Assembly (NCBI GenBank): GCA_036971615.1 | Contig: JAYKKR010000003.1 | Span: 1,116,001-1,180,000 of the forward strand | Length of the DNA stretch: 64,000 bases | Direction of reading: 5' to 3' | From: Amyloporia xantha | Lineage: Eukaryota; Basidiomycota; Agaricomycetes; Polyporales; Adustoporiaceae | Notes under the pieces: generated by a model | The model's database searches: none | What the model saw: the letters and a program-made list of their open reading frames with translations, nothing else | What the model was told of the DNA's origin: nothing | Shown here: piece after piece, positions 37,327 through 48,709 of the stretch | Layout of the letters: each line of letters begins with the position of its first letter | Numbering within the stretch: the stretch's first letter is position 1 | Translations under genes and position numbers: made by a program

Positions 37327-39371
37327 TCACGTTGCTCGTCTCGGCTTCAAATTACGCATTTTAACGATTCGCAAACGTACCGCCTGGGCGCGTTCATATT
37401 CCTCCACAAGACGCGGCTCTGCTCGCTCGACCATACATGCCGGCAGCCACATGAGCGGGTTGTTGTGTGACTTGCTAACCGACTGTTTGGCTTTCCCACT
37501 GTTAAAAACATCAGCATGATCCGCCCCCCCCTCGTCTCCTGCGCTTGAAGCCCTATAAGCACTCTTCCCCCTCACATCCGGCCCACAAAGTAAAATGAGG
37601 CATGCAGCATCTACTTCAGTTTTATATTCAAGTACGCCATCGCTAGCTGAAGACTTCCTCGAGGAGTGTATTTTGATGAACAGCGACGCTGTAGGAGAGC
37701 TGTCGACTACAGCGGTGCTCGATCCTGCGCACCTGTCTGTCAGATTGACCTGTACGGACGAAAAGCGCGCAATGATCATAGACCAGGGGACGCCAGATCC
37801 TCTTTGGTGAATAGCATTTACATTCGAACCACCGGCAGTAGGCAGCTGGTCACCACCCCGATTTCCTCGCTCCCTATCCAAGTGCAGAACGGCACATCTT
37901 AAGGCACGTAGCGCGACTACGGGCCATACGGTATTGCGGAGACGTTGCGCTACCACCGGTATGCGATCCCATCCGAACTGTGAAAAGCATAATTGCGCAA
38001 TCTCGTCCAGTCGAGGTTCTCGTGCCCAGTGCAACTCCAATTTGTCAGAGAGCGCTGACGATATAGACGTAGCGGACGTGATCGGATGGACATACTGGAG
38101 TACTACGTCGACATTGGGAAAGCTGTCATTGACAGCATTCGCAATAGATGGGTATTTTCGGCCAATGTAGCCATGCGCGTCCGTTCGCAGTTCCGTGCGT
38201 AAATCTTCGCGCCACACGTGCAGAAACCGGGACAGATCTGCGCGTGGAACAGTGCGTGCGGCCTGAAGAAGAGTCTCACCAAAACCACACCGCGCCAATC
38301 CGCGCGCGATGACCACACCGCAACCCTGTAATCCGGCGGTATGATAATCCCCACCGTGTAAAACAGCGATGAGTATGAGTCCTCCCCGGGTGAGCTGAAC
38401 AGATGGATGGTGTAGCACATTGTAGGCTGTATATGTAGCAACGTGATTCTTGCTAACGCGTGCCCCTTCGAATTCACGCGAACGGGCGGATGTCCCGATA
38501 CCATATACACTTGGACTAAAGAAATAAGGCGTGAATGAGAGTGGTAACAGGCAGAGGATAACATAACGGTCAGAGCACACGACATGCTGGTTCCGACCAT
38601 ACCGCAGCACACTTGTGAACACCCCAACGAGCTGCTAGGGTCTCGGAGGCGCAGGAAGGGTGCGGCTGGGGCAGCCGACGAGCTGCTTGCATTACCGCGG
38701 TGAGTCTGTCGTATTCACACTGACAGCGTCACGCAAGACGACGGCAAATTATAACAATAACTCGCACGGTTACGATGCAGTACAATACTCACTTCCGTAT
38801 GATCTTTACAGCACCAAAAAGTAGCGCATCGACATCATCAGTGATTACCGCATCTATGGTGCCGATACGGTTTAAATAAGCAAGTTCCGCTTCTGCTTCT
38901 CCCGGGGCCTGTCAAGTCATTTTAGACCAACGCGAGAAGGAAAACACGAGAGCGTACAGTGCGATAGTCAAATCCAAATGCATCGAGAATCATACACATG
39001 CCACCAGTCAGACGATGGGGTTCCGCGCTAACTTGTTTGCCACGTTTCGTTCCAGGCCGATGTGGTCCATCGAAAACAAAGAGAGGAAGGAATGGTGCTC
39101 TCACTAGCTTCGCACATTTGAAAAATAATGTTCTTAGTTCCGCATTCTGCCCTCCTCGCCCACCGGCCGCGTGGTAAAACCAAATGCTGGCATCTATACC
39201 GACTCGTAACCCACGCATTCCGTTCGGATTTCCTTGAAGCCGTCAACGACAGCCAAATGTGTCAAAGACCGAATCTCTGCTGCAGGATTGAGAATCTGCC
39301 CGACGATAGTTAAGTTAATAACACGTCAGTCTTAGAAAAAGGCGTACATCCCATAAACCGGCGACCCCCAT
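37327..39371 (-). CDS. GEN1/Yen1-like XPG-family structure-specific nuclease
   Basis: XPG/FEN1-superfamily nucleases cut branched DNA; GEN1 types resolve Holliday junctions. Exon 1 is MGVAGLWD (ATG 39371), followed by an intron with GTACGC donor and GGGCAG acceptor, then LNPAAEIRSLTHLAVVDGF, NPNGMRGLRVGIDASIWFYH, LFVFDGPHRPGTKRGK and MILDAFGFDYRT. A second GT-AG intron leads to APGEAEAELAYLNR and AVITDDVDALLFGA. The last exon holds YNVLHHPSVQLTRGGLILIA, LHGGDYHTAGLQGCG, ARGLARCGFGETLL and a long C-terminal part. All expected metal-binding acids are present (GID, FDG, GEAEAE, DDVD, GGDY). One base appears to be missing in an A run near 39230 (AAGGAAATCCG), which would otherwise join GFKE to NPNG. 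The stretch 38625-38850 between exons is unresolved. Such GEN1-like 'PIN domain' genes are multicopy in agaricomycetes. Confidence 0.85.
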
Positions 39372-41580
39372 AACAGTAGCACATCAACCGTGACGCGCTC
39401 GAACGCAGTACACGTGCGGACTGCAGACCGACCTTTAAATCATGGCATGACACAGCTTGCTTGGGTCATACGAGGTGACAGTCTGAAAGAACGTATTTTC
39501 GTATATATATTGACCGTGACATCAGCAACTTGTCTGACTAACGAGTGTTATGATGGAATGTACCACTGTTCAGAAGGCGGGACGAAGTTTGATTAAGTGT
39601 CGGTGGTGGCAGTGAGCAGTAGAACTCTACGAACTGTTCCTCTGTTGTGTCCCGTACATAGACTTCGACTTGTTGACTCGCAGAAGGAGGGATGATGGGG
39701 ACAATATGGGTCTGTTTCAAACCGCGCCTGGCCTACAGCGTCCCTTCATCCGTGCTGGCCTCAATTTGCCGATACGGGGCCTTAACGGCGGGGTCATAAA
39801 TTAAGGCGGAGCTCATATCCAACGCTGGTAGCACGGTCGGTACTTGATTGGAGTTAGTAAGCGATCAAAGGATGCGACAGAGCTTCAGTGAATTGCTTCG
39901 GTACACAAACTATCATGTACAGCACGTCTTCGTTAGCGTTGCCTATCACCATTTCTCTGTGCACTTCCCGCCTGCAAAGTCTCGACCACGCTGCAAATAA
40001 AATCTGGATGATGCTGCTGAGTCGTGGAACTACTGGGACTACCTAGCTGTATTCACGAGAGCTTTTTTCACAGTATCAGAGACACAATTCCATTAAAAAA
40101 AGGCGATGCATATCATAAGCAGGTGAAGGAATGAAATTTTGTGAGAGAACTTGAATGTAGACTTACACAATGTGTTCAAACATGGCCGACCACACACGTC
40201 AACCGCAAAATTATGAATTGTCTGTGCAATCATCTGACGTGCTGAATGGTGGATCATGATGAACCCTACTGGTCAAAAGGCCCTCCTGGAAAACAGATGT
40301 CACATACAGAATTGCTGAACATGCAAAGATTTCAAGGAAGTATGCACTCTGCTTACAGCAGACTCCTTCATGCTCACCATCGCAGACTTTCTGCTGGTTT
40401 GCCGAATGGCTGATCTGGATGTCACCAGTTGACTTTTAGGACTTATGGCTCTCCCATATATACCTGCACCATGAGTGCTTTGAATGTAACTGTGTGCAGT
40501 TTGTCAAATATTCCTATATACATCTGTATCCTCTGACACTTTAAAGTGAGGGCCAGTGTTGGTTAGAGTTACCCAGTCCGCGGGTTGGATCACACTTCCA
40601 CGCTGTGATTGGGTTGAACCCACGAGGGTTAACTAACACATCAGCAAAATCCGACATTTTTATTATTCACCTTTTTCTCCTTATATGGCCTTGATGCCTT
40701 GGGTAAGGAAAATAAGGCAACTCATAATGCGGAGGGTGTCTTGTCCCAATGTGATCCACACTCTTTTGAGGTCTTATTTTCCTTTTTTTGTAAAAAAAAA
40801 ATAACAAAACCCATAAGGAAAATAATAAAACAGCTGATTTTGCTGATGCAGTGATTTTCACCCTCTTCTTCAAGCAACCAGATTTTGTCCCATAGTGTTA
40901 GATGGGTGGATGCCTTCCACTCAGCAAATGGTATTCATGACATTGTATTGCATGGGCTGTATGATAATGTCCCAACAGAGCAGACTCACATTTTAATTTT
41001 TTTTTGTTTTTTGGAATAGCTGGTAAAGTAACAATAAGTAGAACACACTTGTGCAGCCCATTAGTATTCTAGTCCATACTTGCTTGCGAACACGCTGTGC
41101 CAAAAATCACACTGACTTGGGGGAGGGAATCATTGGTTGTATTCCAACTCAGATTGTTACATGCACATAGAATGCTGTCAGTCGCACTCCCCAAATACAG
41201 GAGAACAGGGCATGAGGTACAACAAAACTGACCCAACATGTACTTTTCCAGACATGACTAAACACATTTTTTGGATTCGCTTCGTAGTGCAGCATTACGG
41301 TTTGTGAGCATTGCCCCTCATCCATACTGCTTACAACTTCTCTTTACGTGCTACCATGCAACATCGATAATTAGCATTCACATCAAAAGTGTGACAAAAT
41401 ATATCACGTAATGAGTAATGATCCGAATCATGATCTGTTGTCATCAATATCTGGACGTAAGCAATGCACAGTCATTATGTACTTCTACGTCCCTCATCTA
41501 CGATCTCTGATGGATTTCTATCAGAACTCCATCATCACATTCTTTCCAATCACATCACCCATCAATGTGCCAGTGGTATG
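39372..41580. other. Intergenic, AT-rich, CpG-poor from about 40.0 kb; imperfect inverted repeat at 40551-40642
   Basis: Composition changes from CpG-rich to AT-rich and CpG-poor around 39.9-40.1 kb. No coding motif was found. An imperfect inverted repeat lies at 40551-40642. The remaining frames are short. Confidence 0.5.
40551..40642. repeat. Imperfect inverted repeat, possible MITE or hairpin
   Basis: The left end GTGTTGGTTAGAGTTACCC pairs with the complement of the right end GGGTTAACTAACAC, and the interior has a weaker second pair (GGTTGGATCACA with TGTGATTGGGTT). It could be a small foldback element; no target-site duplication was identified. Confidence 0.4.
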
Positions 41581-41597
41581 CGACATTACACATCAGA

Positions 41598-41616
41598 TAT
41601 AAATCCCTCTATAAAA
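41598..41616 (+). promoter_or_regulatory. TATA-box pair upstream of the IDO gene
   Basis: TATAAA at 41598-41603 and TATAAAA at 41610-41616 precede a pyrimidine-rich stretch and the first plausible ATG at 41703, a normal arrangement for a fungal core promoter. Confidence 0.5.
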
Positions 41617-41702
41617 CACCGACTTTCCTCAACACTCTTTTTGTGTCGACCATCCTCTGCTAGCTGTGCTCTCTGTTTTGTAACTGTTTACTCTTTGAAA
41701 CA

Positions 41703-43062
41703 ATGTCTTTTACGTGAGCATTATATACACTTGCTCATTAGACACATCCATACCAACTTGCTCTCACATACAGTCACACTACTCTCACTACTTTTGTCGC
41801 TGTACAACCAGGGCTCCGTCTTCCTGCACCTTTCAACATATGGGAGACGACTTTGCTAAATGCAAAGAACTTGGTCCTGCTGCATATGGATCAGTTGCTG
41901 CGAGGCCGACAGGTGCAAGCCACATGTGAGGAGTGGCGAGAGTCTGTCTGTGCTGTGAGTGTTATATACACCCATTTTTGTGCGATGTTACACTTACAGA
42001 ACATCCAATGTTTAGTGGCCAATATTGGACATTTCTGCTGAATTCCATGATGTTCATATTCTGCAGGTTGCGCATATGACACTAGCATTTTGTTTGCACT
42101 TCTATGTCCATTCCTCCAATCCGACCCAGCGTGTACTCGTCCCAAAATCATTGGCCATCCCTCTTCTTCATGTGTCAGCAACTCTGGGAATGCCACCAAT
42201 TCTAACATATGCCGACACAGTGTTGTGGAACTGGCAACGTGTTAATTCCCTCCTACCTGTGTGCATTGAAAATGTGCACATCCTCCATACATTTTCACAG
42301 ACACCCAGTGAAGAGGCATTTTATCGTTTGTCTCTTGCTGTCGAGCTTCAAGGCGATTTCATCTTATCCATTATCGACACAATCATGCTCTCTAGGCGAA
42401 GCCATTCTGTACAGGCTATCGAGTCTGTTGCGCATGGGCTGGCCCATCTTGCTCAATCCGTGGAACAAATGATTCACCTAATGAAACAATTTCCATTACA
42501 CATCGATGTCTGGGAATTCTGTATTCTAATTCGGCCGTGGTGGTGTGGATCACCGATTCACACCGATCCACTTGCATGGGTTTTTGAAGGGGTTCCAGAC
42601 ATGACTAGTTTGTTGCTGGGCGGAGCAACAGCTGGTCAAAGTCCCGTGATTCACGCATTGGATGCCTTTCTTGATGTTGATCATGAACTTCACGATCCCG
42701 ATCGCACTCCATCGCCATCACTACGAACCTTTGGTGCGGATCACTCATTCATGTCACGCATGCGTCAGTACATGCCGGAATCCCACCGTCAGCATATCTC
42801 ACAAATCAAGCCCATTCGCAGCTATGTCACTTCACACCCAGCTTTCTTACTCAACTTATACAACACTGCTGTGCGGGCGCTGCTTGCCTTCAGAACTGAG
42901 CACTATAGTGTGGTCAATCGATTCTTGCCCACTAGTGGTTCTGGAGGACTCAACAACAATGGTGTTACTCAAGGGACGGCTGGCAGTGATGTGCGGTCCT
43001 TGTTAGCTGCAGGTTGTGGTGCTACACGACGAACAGAGATCCGTGATAGATATGATATTTAA
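41703..43062 (+). CDS. Indoleamine 2,3-dioxygenase
   Basis: IDO is a haem enzyme that opens the indole ring of tryptophan to N-formylkynurenine, the first step of the kynurenine/NAD route. Exon coding from ~41740 gives GLRLPAPFNIWETTLLNAKN and CEEWRESVCA, then a 61-nt intron (41955-42015, GTGAGT...TTTAG) and WPILDISAEF. The remaining single exon carries RVLVPKSLAIPLLHVSATLG, PPILTYADTVLWNW, LHTFSQTPSEEAFY, IRPWW, GGATAGQSPVIHALD and FMSRMRQYMPESHR. The last two match the two IDO signatures; the His of YMPxxHR is the proximal haem ligand by family knowledge. The start is uncertain: ATG 41703 would need a 28-nt intron and a one-base change in a T run. The stop is TAA 43060-43062. The gene sits alone in a CpG-poor block. 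Confidence 0.92.
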
Positions 43063-46000
43063 AGTGGCAGAATTATAATTGGTATGACAATTTGACTTCA
43101 GTTTTGATTCTTTTATAATGACTATTAGCAGGAGAGTATTGCAGTAGTGAGTATAAGTGGTCTGCTGCCCTCCAGACTGCATACCAGGCTTTGCAGGTGG
43201 AGGTGCAGAGCGGCCTGTTTTTACACTATTTATGTATACATGGTCTCTTGGTGCTTATGCGATGGCCATATTGTTGTTAATGATAAATCTTTCACACATA
43301 AGATGGTATTAACATGATACAATGTCTTCGTGTAGATATGTTTGGTGTTGTCCTGGAACTGATAATACTATTGTTCACTTGACATGAACATATGTGGCTA
43401 CAATGGCCATGATGATAATATCACTGCTTATGCACTGCGGTCACTGAAGGGAGAGGGAGGGGTAACAAAACTATTAGGTTATACCATTCATCTGCCAGTG
43501 TCTGTTTCCCACACAGTCAACCTCACAGTTCTCAAAGTCAGCATGCTTACCCAGATGCTCAACCCAAACACCACATAATGTCATGCTTAGTACTCCAAGT
43601 GCAGAGAATAGTGGAATAGCACGGTCAGTCACTACTTTACTCTGGATGAAGCTACATAGTGCACACAAATGTGACCCGATGACCCTCCCTCCATGCCCCC
43701 AGTTCATTGACTGAGGCTGTAGTTGTGGCCTGCAAGTGGTATCACAGACTCCGAGGGATAAATAGGCCAAGGCTCCAACCATTCAATCTATTTACCACAT
43801 CATATCTACAAAACCCCACTTTTCCTTAACCCACTTATTTCTTAGTTTCCTTATGCAAAAACTGTAAGACACAAACTGTGAATGAAAATTAAGATACACC
43901 AAGACAAAATTAAGAGTGAGGATTGTTCTTGGCTGTCTTAGATTTGTCTTTATAAAAAGATGAGACCTTATGAGATCAGTAAGGAAAACAGTGAGTTTCC
44001 TGATAGGCTATACATAGCCTTTTCCATTTTTGAAAAAATTACATCCAATATATATAATATATATATATATATATTACATCCATTATCACTTAGAATCAGG
44101 AGAGGATACATGGATAGTATATAAATGGTTTAAATAATATGCTATATATGCTATATCAATGCTATGCTCAAATTCCTTATGCACGAATGATTTTGGGAAG
44201 ACTCAGAAAAAAAAAACTCTTTGTTTGATGGTTCATGAAAGATTTATGCATACATCTCATATAGTTATAATGGAGTATATGGCTGGTCCTTATTAAGGCT
44301 TCCTTAAAAGTGGCATTCATAAGAATATGTTGTGTCTTCTGATGTTAATGGGTTTACAGATGATCATAGAGCTTTTACTTGGCTTGCTTGCATACCAATA
44401 GATTTTGGACAGTGTGGGATAGATGGCAATTCTATTATATCAGTAAAGATTAACCTTTTGCTTAAGGACTCACTTTGTCTTGCTCTCTTATCGAAGAGAA
44501 ACCAAGCACCAAAAACCTCTCCCTTAAATTCTTCTCGATAACAAAAAGATTTCAACCAAATAAACATAGCTAAGGAAAGGTTGAATGTCGGTAATGCTAC
44601 AGCACCGGTAGGCACCCAATTTGTCTACCCTGACTGTGATATTACCAGAAGTGTCCAGGTCTGCCCGGAGGGCCTTTGTATTGGTAGAAGGATCAAAGAG
44701 ATGAAAAAATAATATCTCTCTCTTATGCCACCAGCAAGGATTATAAAAACCTTAGAAGGAGCTTTTGCTACATCTAGTATTTGTATAATATTGCAACCAA
44801 TATTCAACAAGTTATTTTTGACAAAGTCTGACATCAAGATATTACAAATCCTATTCAGTGTTTGGGATTTTTCTCACTACCCTCAAATACTGTGTCAAGT
44901 GGCTCTTCCAAATATAAAGCATTTACTTGGAGTGTCATTGACACCTGTCCATTCTGAATCCTGACAAGCCATAGAAAATGATGCCACTTACTGAGTATAT
45001 TATTGTTCAAGGATATTTGACTGCTCATATAATATGCAAGAGTCATTTATATTCAAGGCAAATGATAGAAATTTAAGGGCCTGGTTCACCTCTAGCATAT
45101 GGTGCAGGCAACAATTGTCAACTAGGTCAACTACCTTTAAGGTTGAGGTGTAAGTCACAGAATGTAGTTGAAATTTTTTCCTAAAGCTGCTATAAGGCTG
45201 TCCTTAATATCCGTGGCCAAAAATGACCCCAGTTTGACCGGGAGGAGGTGGAACAGTATCTTGCGCGAACCGACAAGCCTCTCCCTGTTGAGCGACGGAG
45301 TTTGCCGGACGCTCACCAAAATAGGCAATCGACTCGTTGGACAGCCTAGGTGCGACGTGTTTGACCACCGGTGCTGCCTGCACATAACTTGTCTCTTTGC
45401 TCAAATATCCACAGTAAATGTTAAATCATGTATTGCAGCATAATATAAGAAGTGTATTCCATGAGTTTTTAGTGGGCAACGTATTTTGAGGATGTGGTAT
45501 GGTCACACACAGCATGATCTATGCATTATCTCGCAGCTGTCTGGGGTCCTGGGCTCTTCCGATCTGGCCGAACATCGGAGTGTCAAATCACGTGAGCACG
45601 ACCGTTACGCTTACCATACGCCTCTTCAGGCGCAACGCTCCACCAAAAAAAAAAAAAAAAAAAAGTTCTGTGACTTATTGGGCCTCGGCACAGCCTTGAA
45701 CCAGAACACTGCCTTCGTAAGTACTGATGTGCTGGATTGTAAAGACTGACGACTCTTGTCTGGGTATTCGGCATCTTCAGACGACCGTCACGAGGCTTGG
45801 CTAGGACTATCCAGCAAAGTATCTGAAGTCGGTAAATGTGCCGAATTGATTGTAGAAAGTTCATATATGCGCCATAAGGCCTGATACGTGAGATAGTCAT
45901 CGATGCGCACTGAAATCCGTTTGAACGCGGGACTTCAGATAGCTTCGAACTACACGACCATCGTAAAATGGAAAGAAGCCGTTCTTGAAGGTCGTCCACT

Positions 46001-46162
46001 TCCAGCCACTAGAATGTTCGATCGATCTTTTCACCGCTCTCCAGCCTCACCTTGCTGCGGTCACGTGGCAATACACATATAATACACCCTACAGGTTCAG
46101 CTCGAAGCCTCGAACCGTTGGACCTGCTTATTGACCAACAACACAACAGCGTTACCTGCACA
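43063..46162. other. Mostly non-coding, low-CpG region with AT microsatellite and poly(A) tract
   Basis: No gene is recognised. An (AT)n microsatellite lies at about 44045-44078. Minus-strand fragments at 44.3-44.7 kb (ALPTFNLSLAMFIWLKSF) look like relic coding sequence of unknown origin. A run of about 20 A occurs near 45643-45664. CpG returns to the usual level from about 45.2 kb. Confidence 0.45.
44045..44078. repeat. (AT)n microsatellite
   Basis: Almost uninterrupted alternating A and T for about 34 bases. Confidence 0.85.
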
Positions 46163-46907
46163 ATGTCTACCACTGCCCATTGTGCGCGTGTTCTACCCGC
46201 AATTACACTTCCTTCCGTCGATCAACCTGGTACCAAACGAGTGCTGTCCTTTCCGTTCGTCCCAGCCGTCGGCAGAACGACACGAGCAGTGAGGAGATTG
46301 CCATCCGCTACTCGGTGGTTATATTCATGTTCTTTATATCTAGGACGTTGACCGGGCAGCCGCGAGCGAGCCGTTTTTGACTCTTCCTCTAGCTCTGGTC
46401 CCAAATTCATATCCTTCCTGGAAGCCGCCGGTGATGCATTACGGATGGGAGGCGAATGTGAAGTTCCTTCTTGATCTTGCCGAGGAAATGGGTTGCCTCT
46501 CCCGCAAGGAAAGCACAACCGAGGATGCAATCAAACAATACTACAAAAATCGTTTTCCGCAGAGCGACTCGAAGGCGCACGATGACGCTGACAAGAAGGA
46601 CGAAGACGAGCTGGAGTACGACGAGCTTCCTAAATGGGCAGGTATAAGCACATATGACTCCATGACGAATGTAGTACGGGCCATTGCTCGTCAATTAGGC
46701 ATCCACTTTCCTCCTCGGAAGCTACGTGTCATTCTTGTTCTCAAGGAGGGGCAAGATACGATAATGTCGCTTTATACTAACTATGATCTCCGAGCGAAGA
46801 TCCCACCCGAGGAGGACATCAGGAGACTTGCGGACCGGCTGTGTATATCAGAGCAGCCGAAGTGGTACCTGGATGACATGCAATGGACGTGGACCCGGCG
46901 CGATTAG
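46163..46907 (+). CDS. Tandem-array protein, subfamily A, copy 1 (apparently intact)
   Basis: Family not recognised. Exon 1 (46163-46288) has the conserved PSVDQPGTKR and FPFVP blocks; the intron is 46289-46343 (GTGAGG...TCTAG); exon 2 (46344-46907) has SEPFLTLPLALVPNS, PPVMHYGWEANVKFLLDLAE, a charged Asp/Lys-rich middle, and a C-terminal core SLYTNYDLRAKIPPEEDIRR, LADRLCISEQPKWYLDD and QWTWTRRD. The predicted protein is 229 residues, with no signal peptide or membrane segment. It is the first of seven same-strand copies; the start-to-start distance to copy 2 is 1255 bp and the 3' flank is also shared. Probably a soluble intracellular protein; function unknown. Confidence 0.8.
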
Positions 46908-47417
46908 TAATGGTGAATTGTGCGGCCATCGCTTCATTTCTTGTTTTCGGAATGTATCCTGATTTACTCGTGGACGCACTGCATTTTAGACAAGCTTACC
47001 CATTGCTTCTGTTATATTCGTCGGTATGATTTTTGCTATCAGTCGCTGCATTTCATCTCCATGCGTCGTCATTGTATCAGTATACCTAGTCTATAATAGT
47101 GGATATCACTGTTTTCGTTTCTCGAGTGGACTTGCCAATCACCCAAAATACTAGTAGTGGCGCGATTAGTAATTTCGAGATGTCCTCCAGAAGGAGACTT
47201 GGACACTCAAGGCCCTCAGGGTCTACAGCTACAAGTTGCTTCAGAATCAGTATGATGATGACTTCGTTATAGACATCGACAGTGCGCGAACTGAGTGAGC
47301 ACTGCAGTCCCGCGGACTCTGATTCGCGGTTGACGCGGTCACGTGAGCTCCACAAGTTTTGTATTTGAACGTTGAATCGTTCATCGCTTCCGCTTGTTGG
47401 CTATCATTATCTACGCA
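46908..47417. other. Spacer of the A tandem unit
   Basis: The sequence after the stop (GTATCCTGAT, then CATTTTAGAC) recurs after copies 2 and 3, so the tandem unit includes gene plus spacer. Confidence 0.6.
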
Positions 47418-48152
47418 ATGTCTACCGCTGCTCATTGTGCGTGTGCTTTATCCGCTACTACCCTTTCTTCCGTCGATCAACCTGGTACCAAACGAGAGCT
47501 CTCCTTTCCATTCAAACCAATTATCCGCAAAACGACACTGGCGGTGGGGAGATTGTCAACCGCACCCGGTGGCTGTATTGATGTTCTTTGCATCCAGGAC
47601 ATTGACCGGGCCGCCGCGAGCGAGCCGTTTTTGACTCTTCCTTTAGTTCTCGTTCCAAATCCCTATGCCTCGTGGAAGCCGCCGGTAATGCATTACGGCT
47701 GGGAGGCGAACGTGAAGTTCCTCCTTGATCTTGCCGAGGAAATGGGCTGCCTTATCCGCAAGGAAAGTGGCACAGTGGATTCTCTTAGGGAAGAAATAAA
47801 GAAGCACTATCCTCCGAACAACGATAAGGACGTCGACAATGAGGAGGAGATGTAGTACGACGACCTTCCTAAGTGGGCGGGTGTACACACATTTGCCTCT
47901 ATGGTGAATGTCGTACAGGTCGTTGCTCGACAATTAGGCATTTGTTTTTCTCCTAGAAAGCTACGCCTCGTTGGTGCTCTCAAGGATGGGCAAGATAACA
48001 TAATATCGCTCTACACAAACTACGATCTCCGAACGAAGATCCCACCCGAGGAAGACATCAGAAGACTCGCCGATCGGCTGTGTATATCAGAGCAGCCAAA
48101 GTGGTATCTGGATGATACGGAGTGGACGTGGACCCCGCGCCGTTACTACTAG
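47418..48152 (+). pseudogene. Tandem-array protein, subfamily A, copy 2 (nonsense mutation)
   Basis: Same two-exon layout as copy 1: exon 1 47418-47543 (SSVDQPGTKRELSFPF), intron 47544-47597 (GTGGGG...TCCAG; length divisible by three, so the intron reads through in frame), exon 2 47598-48152. TAG at 47853-47855 replaces the GAG of copy 1 (EYDEL) in the middle of exon 2. Downstream the frame stays open and conserved (SLYTNYDLRTKIPPEEDIRR, SEQPKWYLDDTEWTW), so the stop looks recent. A truncated product would lack the C-terminal core. The change is a substitution, not an indel. Confidence 0.8.
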
Positions 48153-48709
48153 TGAAGTGTGTAGTCATGGGCTCACTTCTTTTGTTCGTGGAACGTATCC
48201 TGATATTGCTCGTGGATGCATTGCATTTTAGACGGTTTTATCCGTCGCTTCCGCTTATCCCACTGCTATGATATTTACTCCCAGTCACTGACTTTTTTCT
48301 CTGTGTGTCGTCATTGTATTGGTATACCTAGTTTATAATGGATATCCCTGTTCATCCCTTGCGTGGACTTTATCGATACAAAATACTGGTAATGACGCGA
48401 TCAGTACTTTCGAGATGCCTTCCACGGGGAGAAACTCAAGGCCGCGCGGGAATACTCCTGCAAGTTGCCTCAGAATCAGTATGATGGTGACCTTGCTATA
48501 GACATCAACAGGACGCGAACTGAAGCGGCCAGAATTGAGCAGGCCACACACGTCGTCTGATTGGCCTTTGAATCCGAGCAGCGTGACGCGGTCACGTGCG
48601 CTCCACAAGTTCTGCACGCTGAACCTTCCATCGTTCAACATTTACCGTAACATTCAGCGCTCAGCACTCAGCTTTCATTTGGAACTTGTTGACAAATATT
48701 ACACGCACA
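48153..48709. other. Spacer of the A tandem unit
   Basis: Repeats the spacer after copy 1, including CGCGATCAGTACTTTCGAGA-like sequence near 48400 that also occurs near 47160 in variant form. Confidence 0.6.

Noticed and set aside
44300..45050. Possible retroelement or gene remnant on the minus strand
   Set aside because: No RT, integrase, RNase H or transposase motif was found; the open frames are short and AT-driven.
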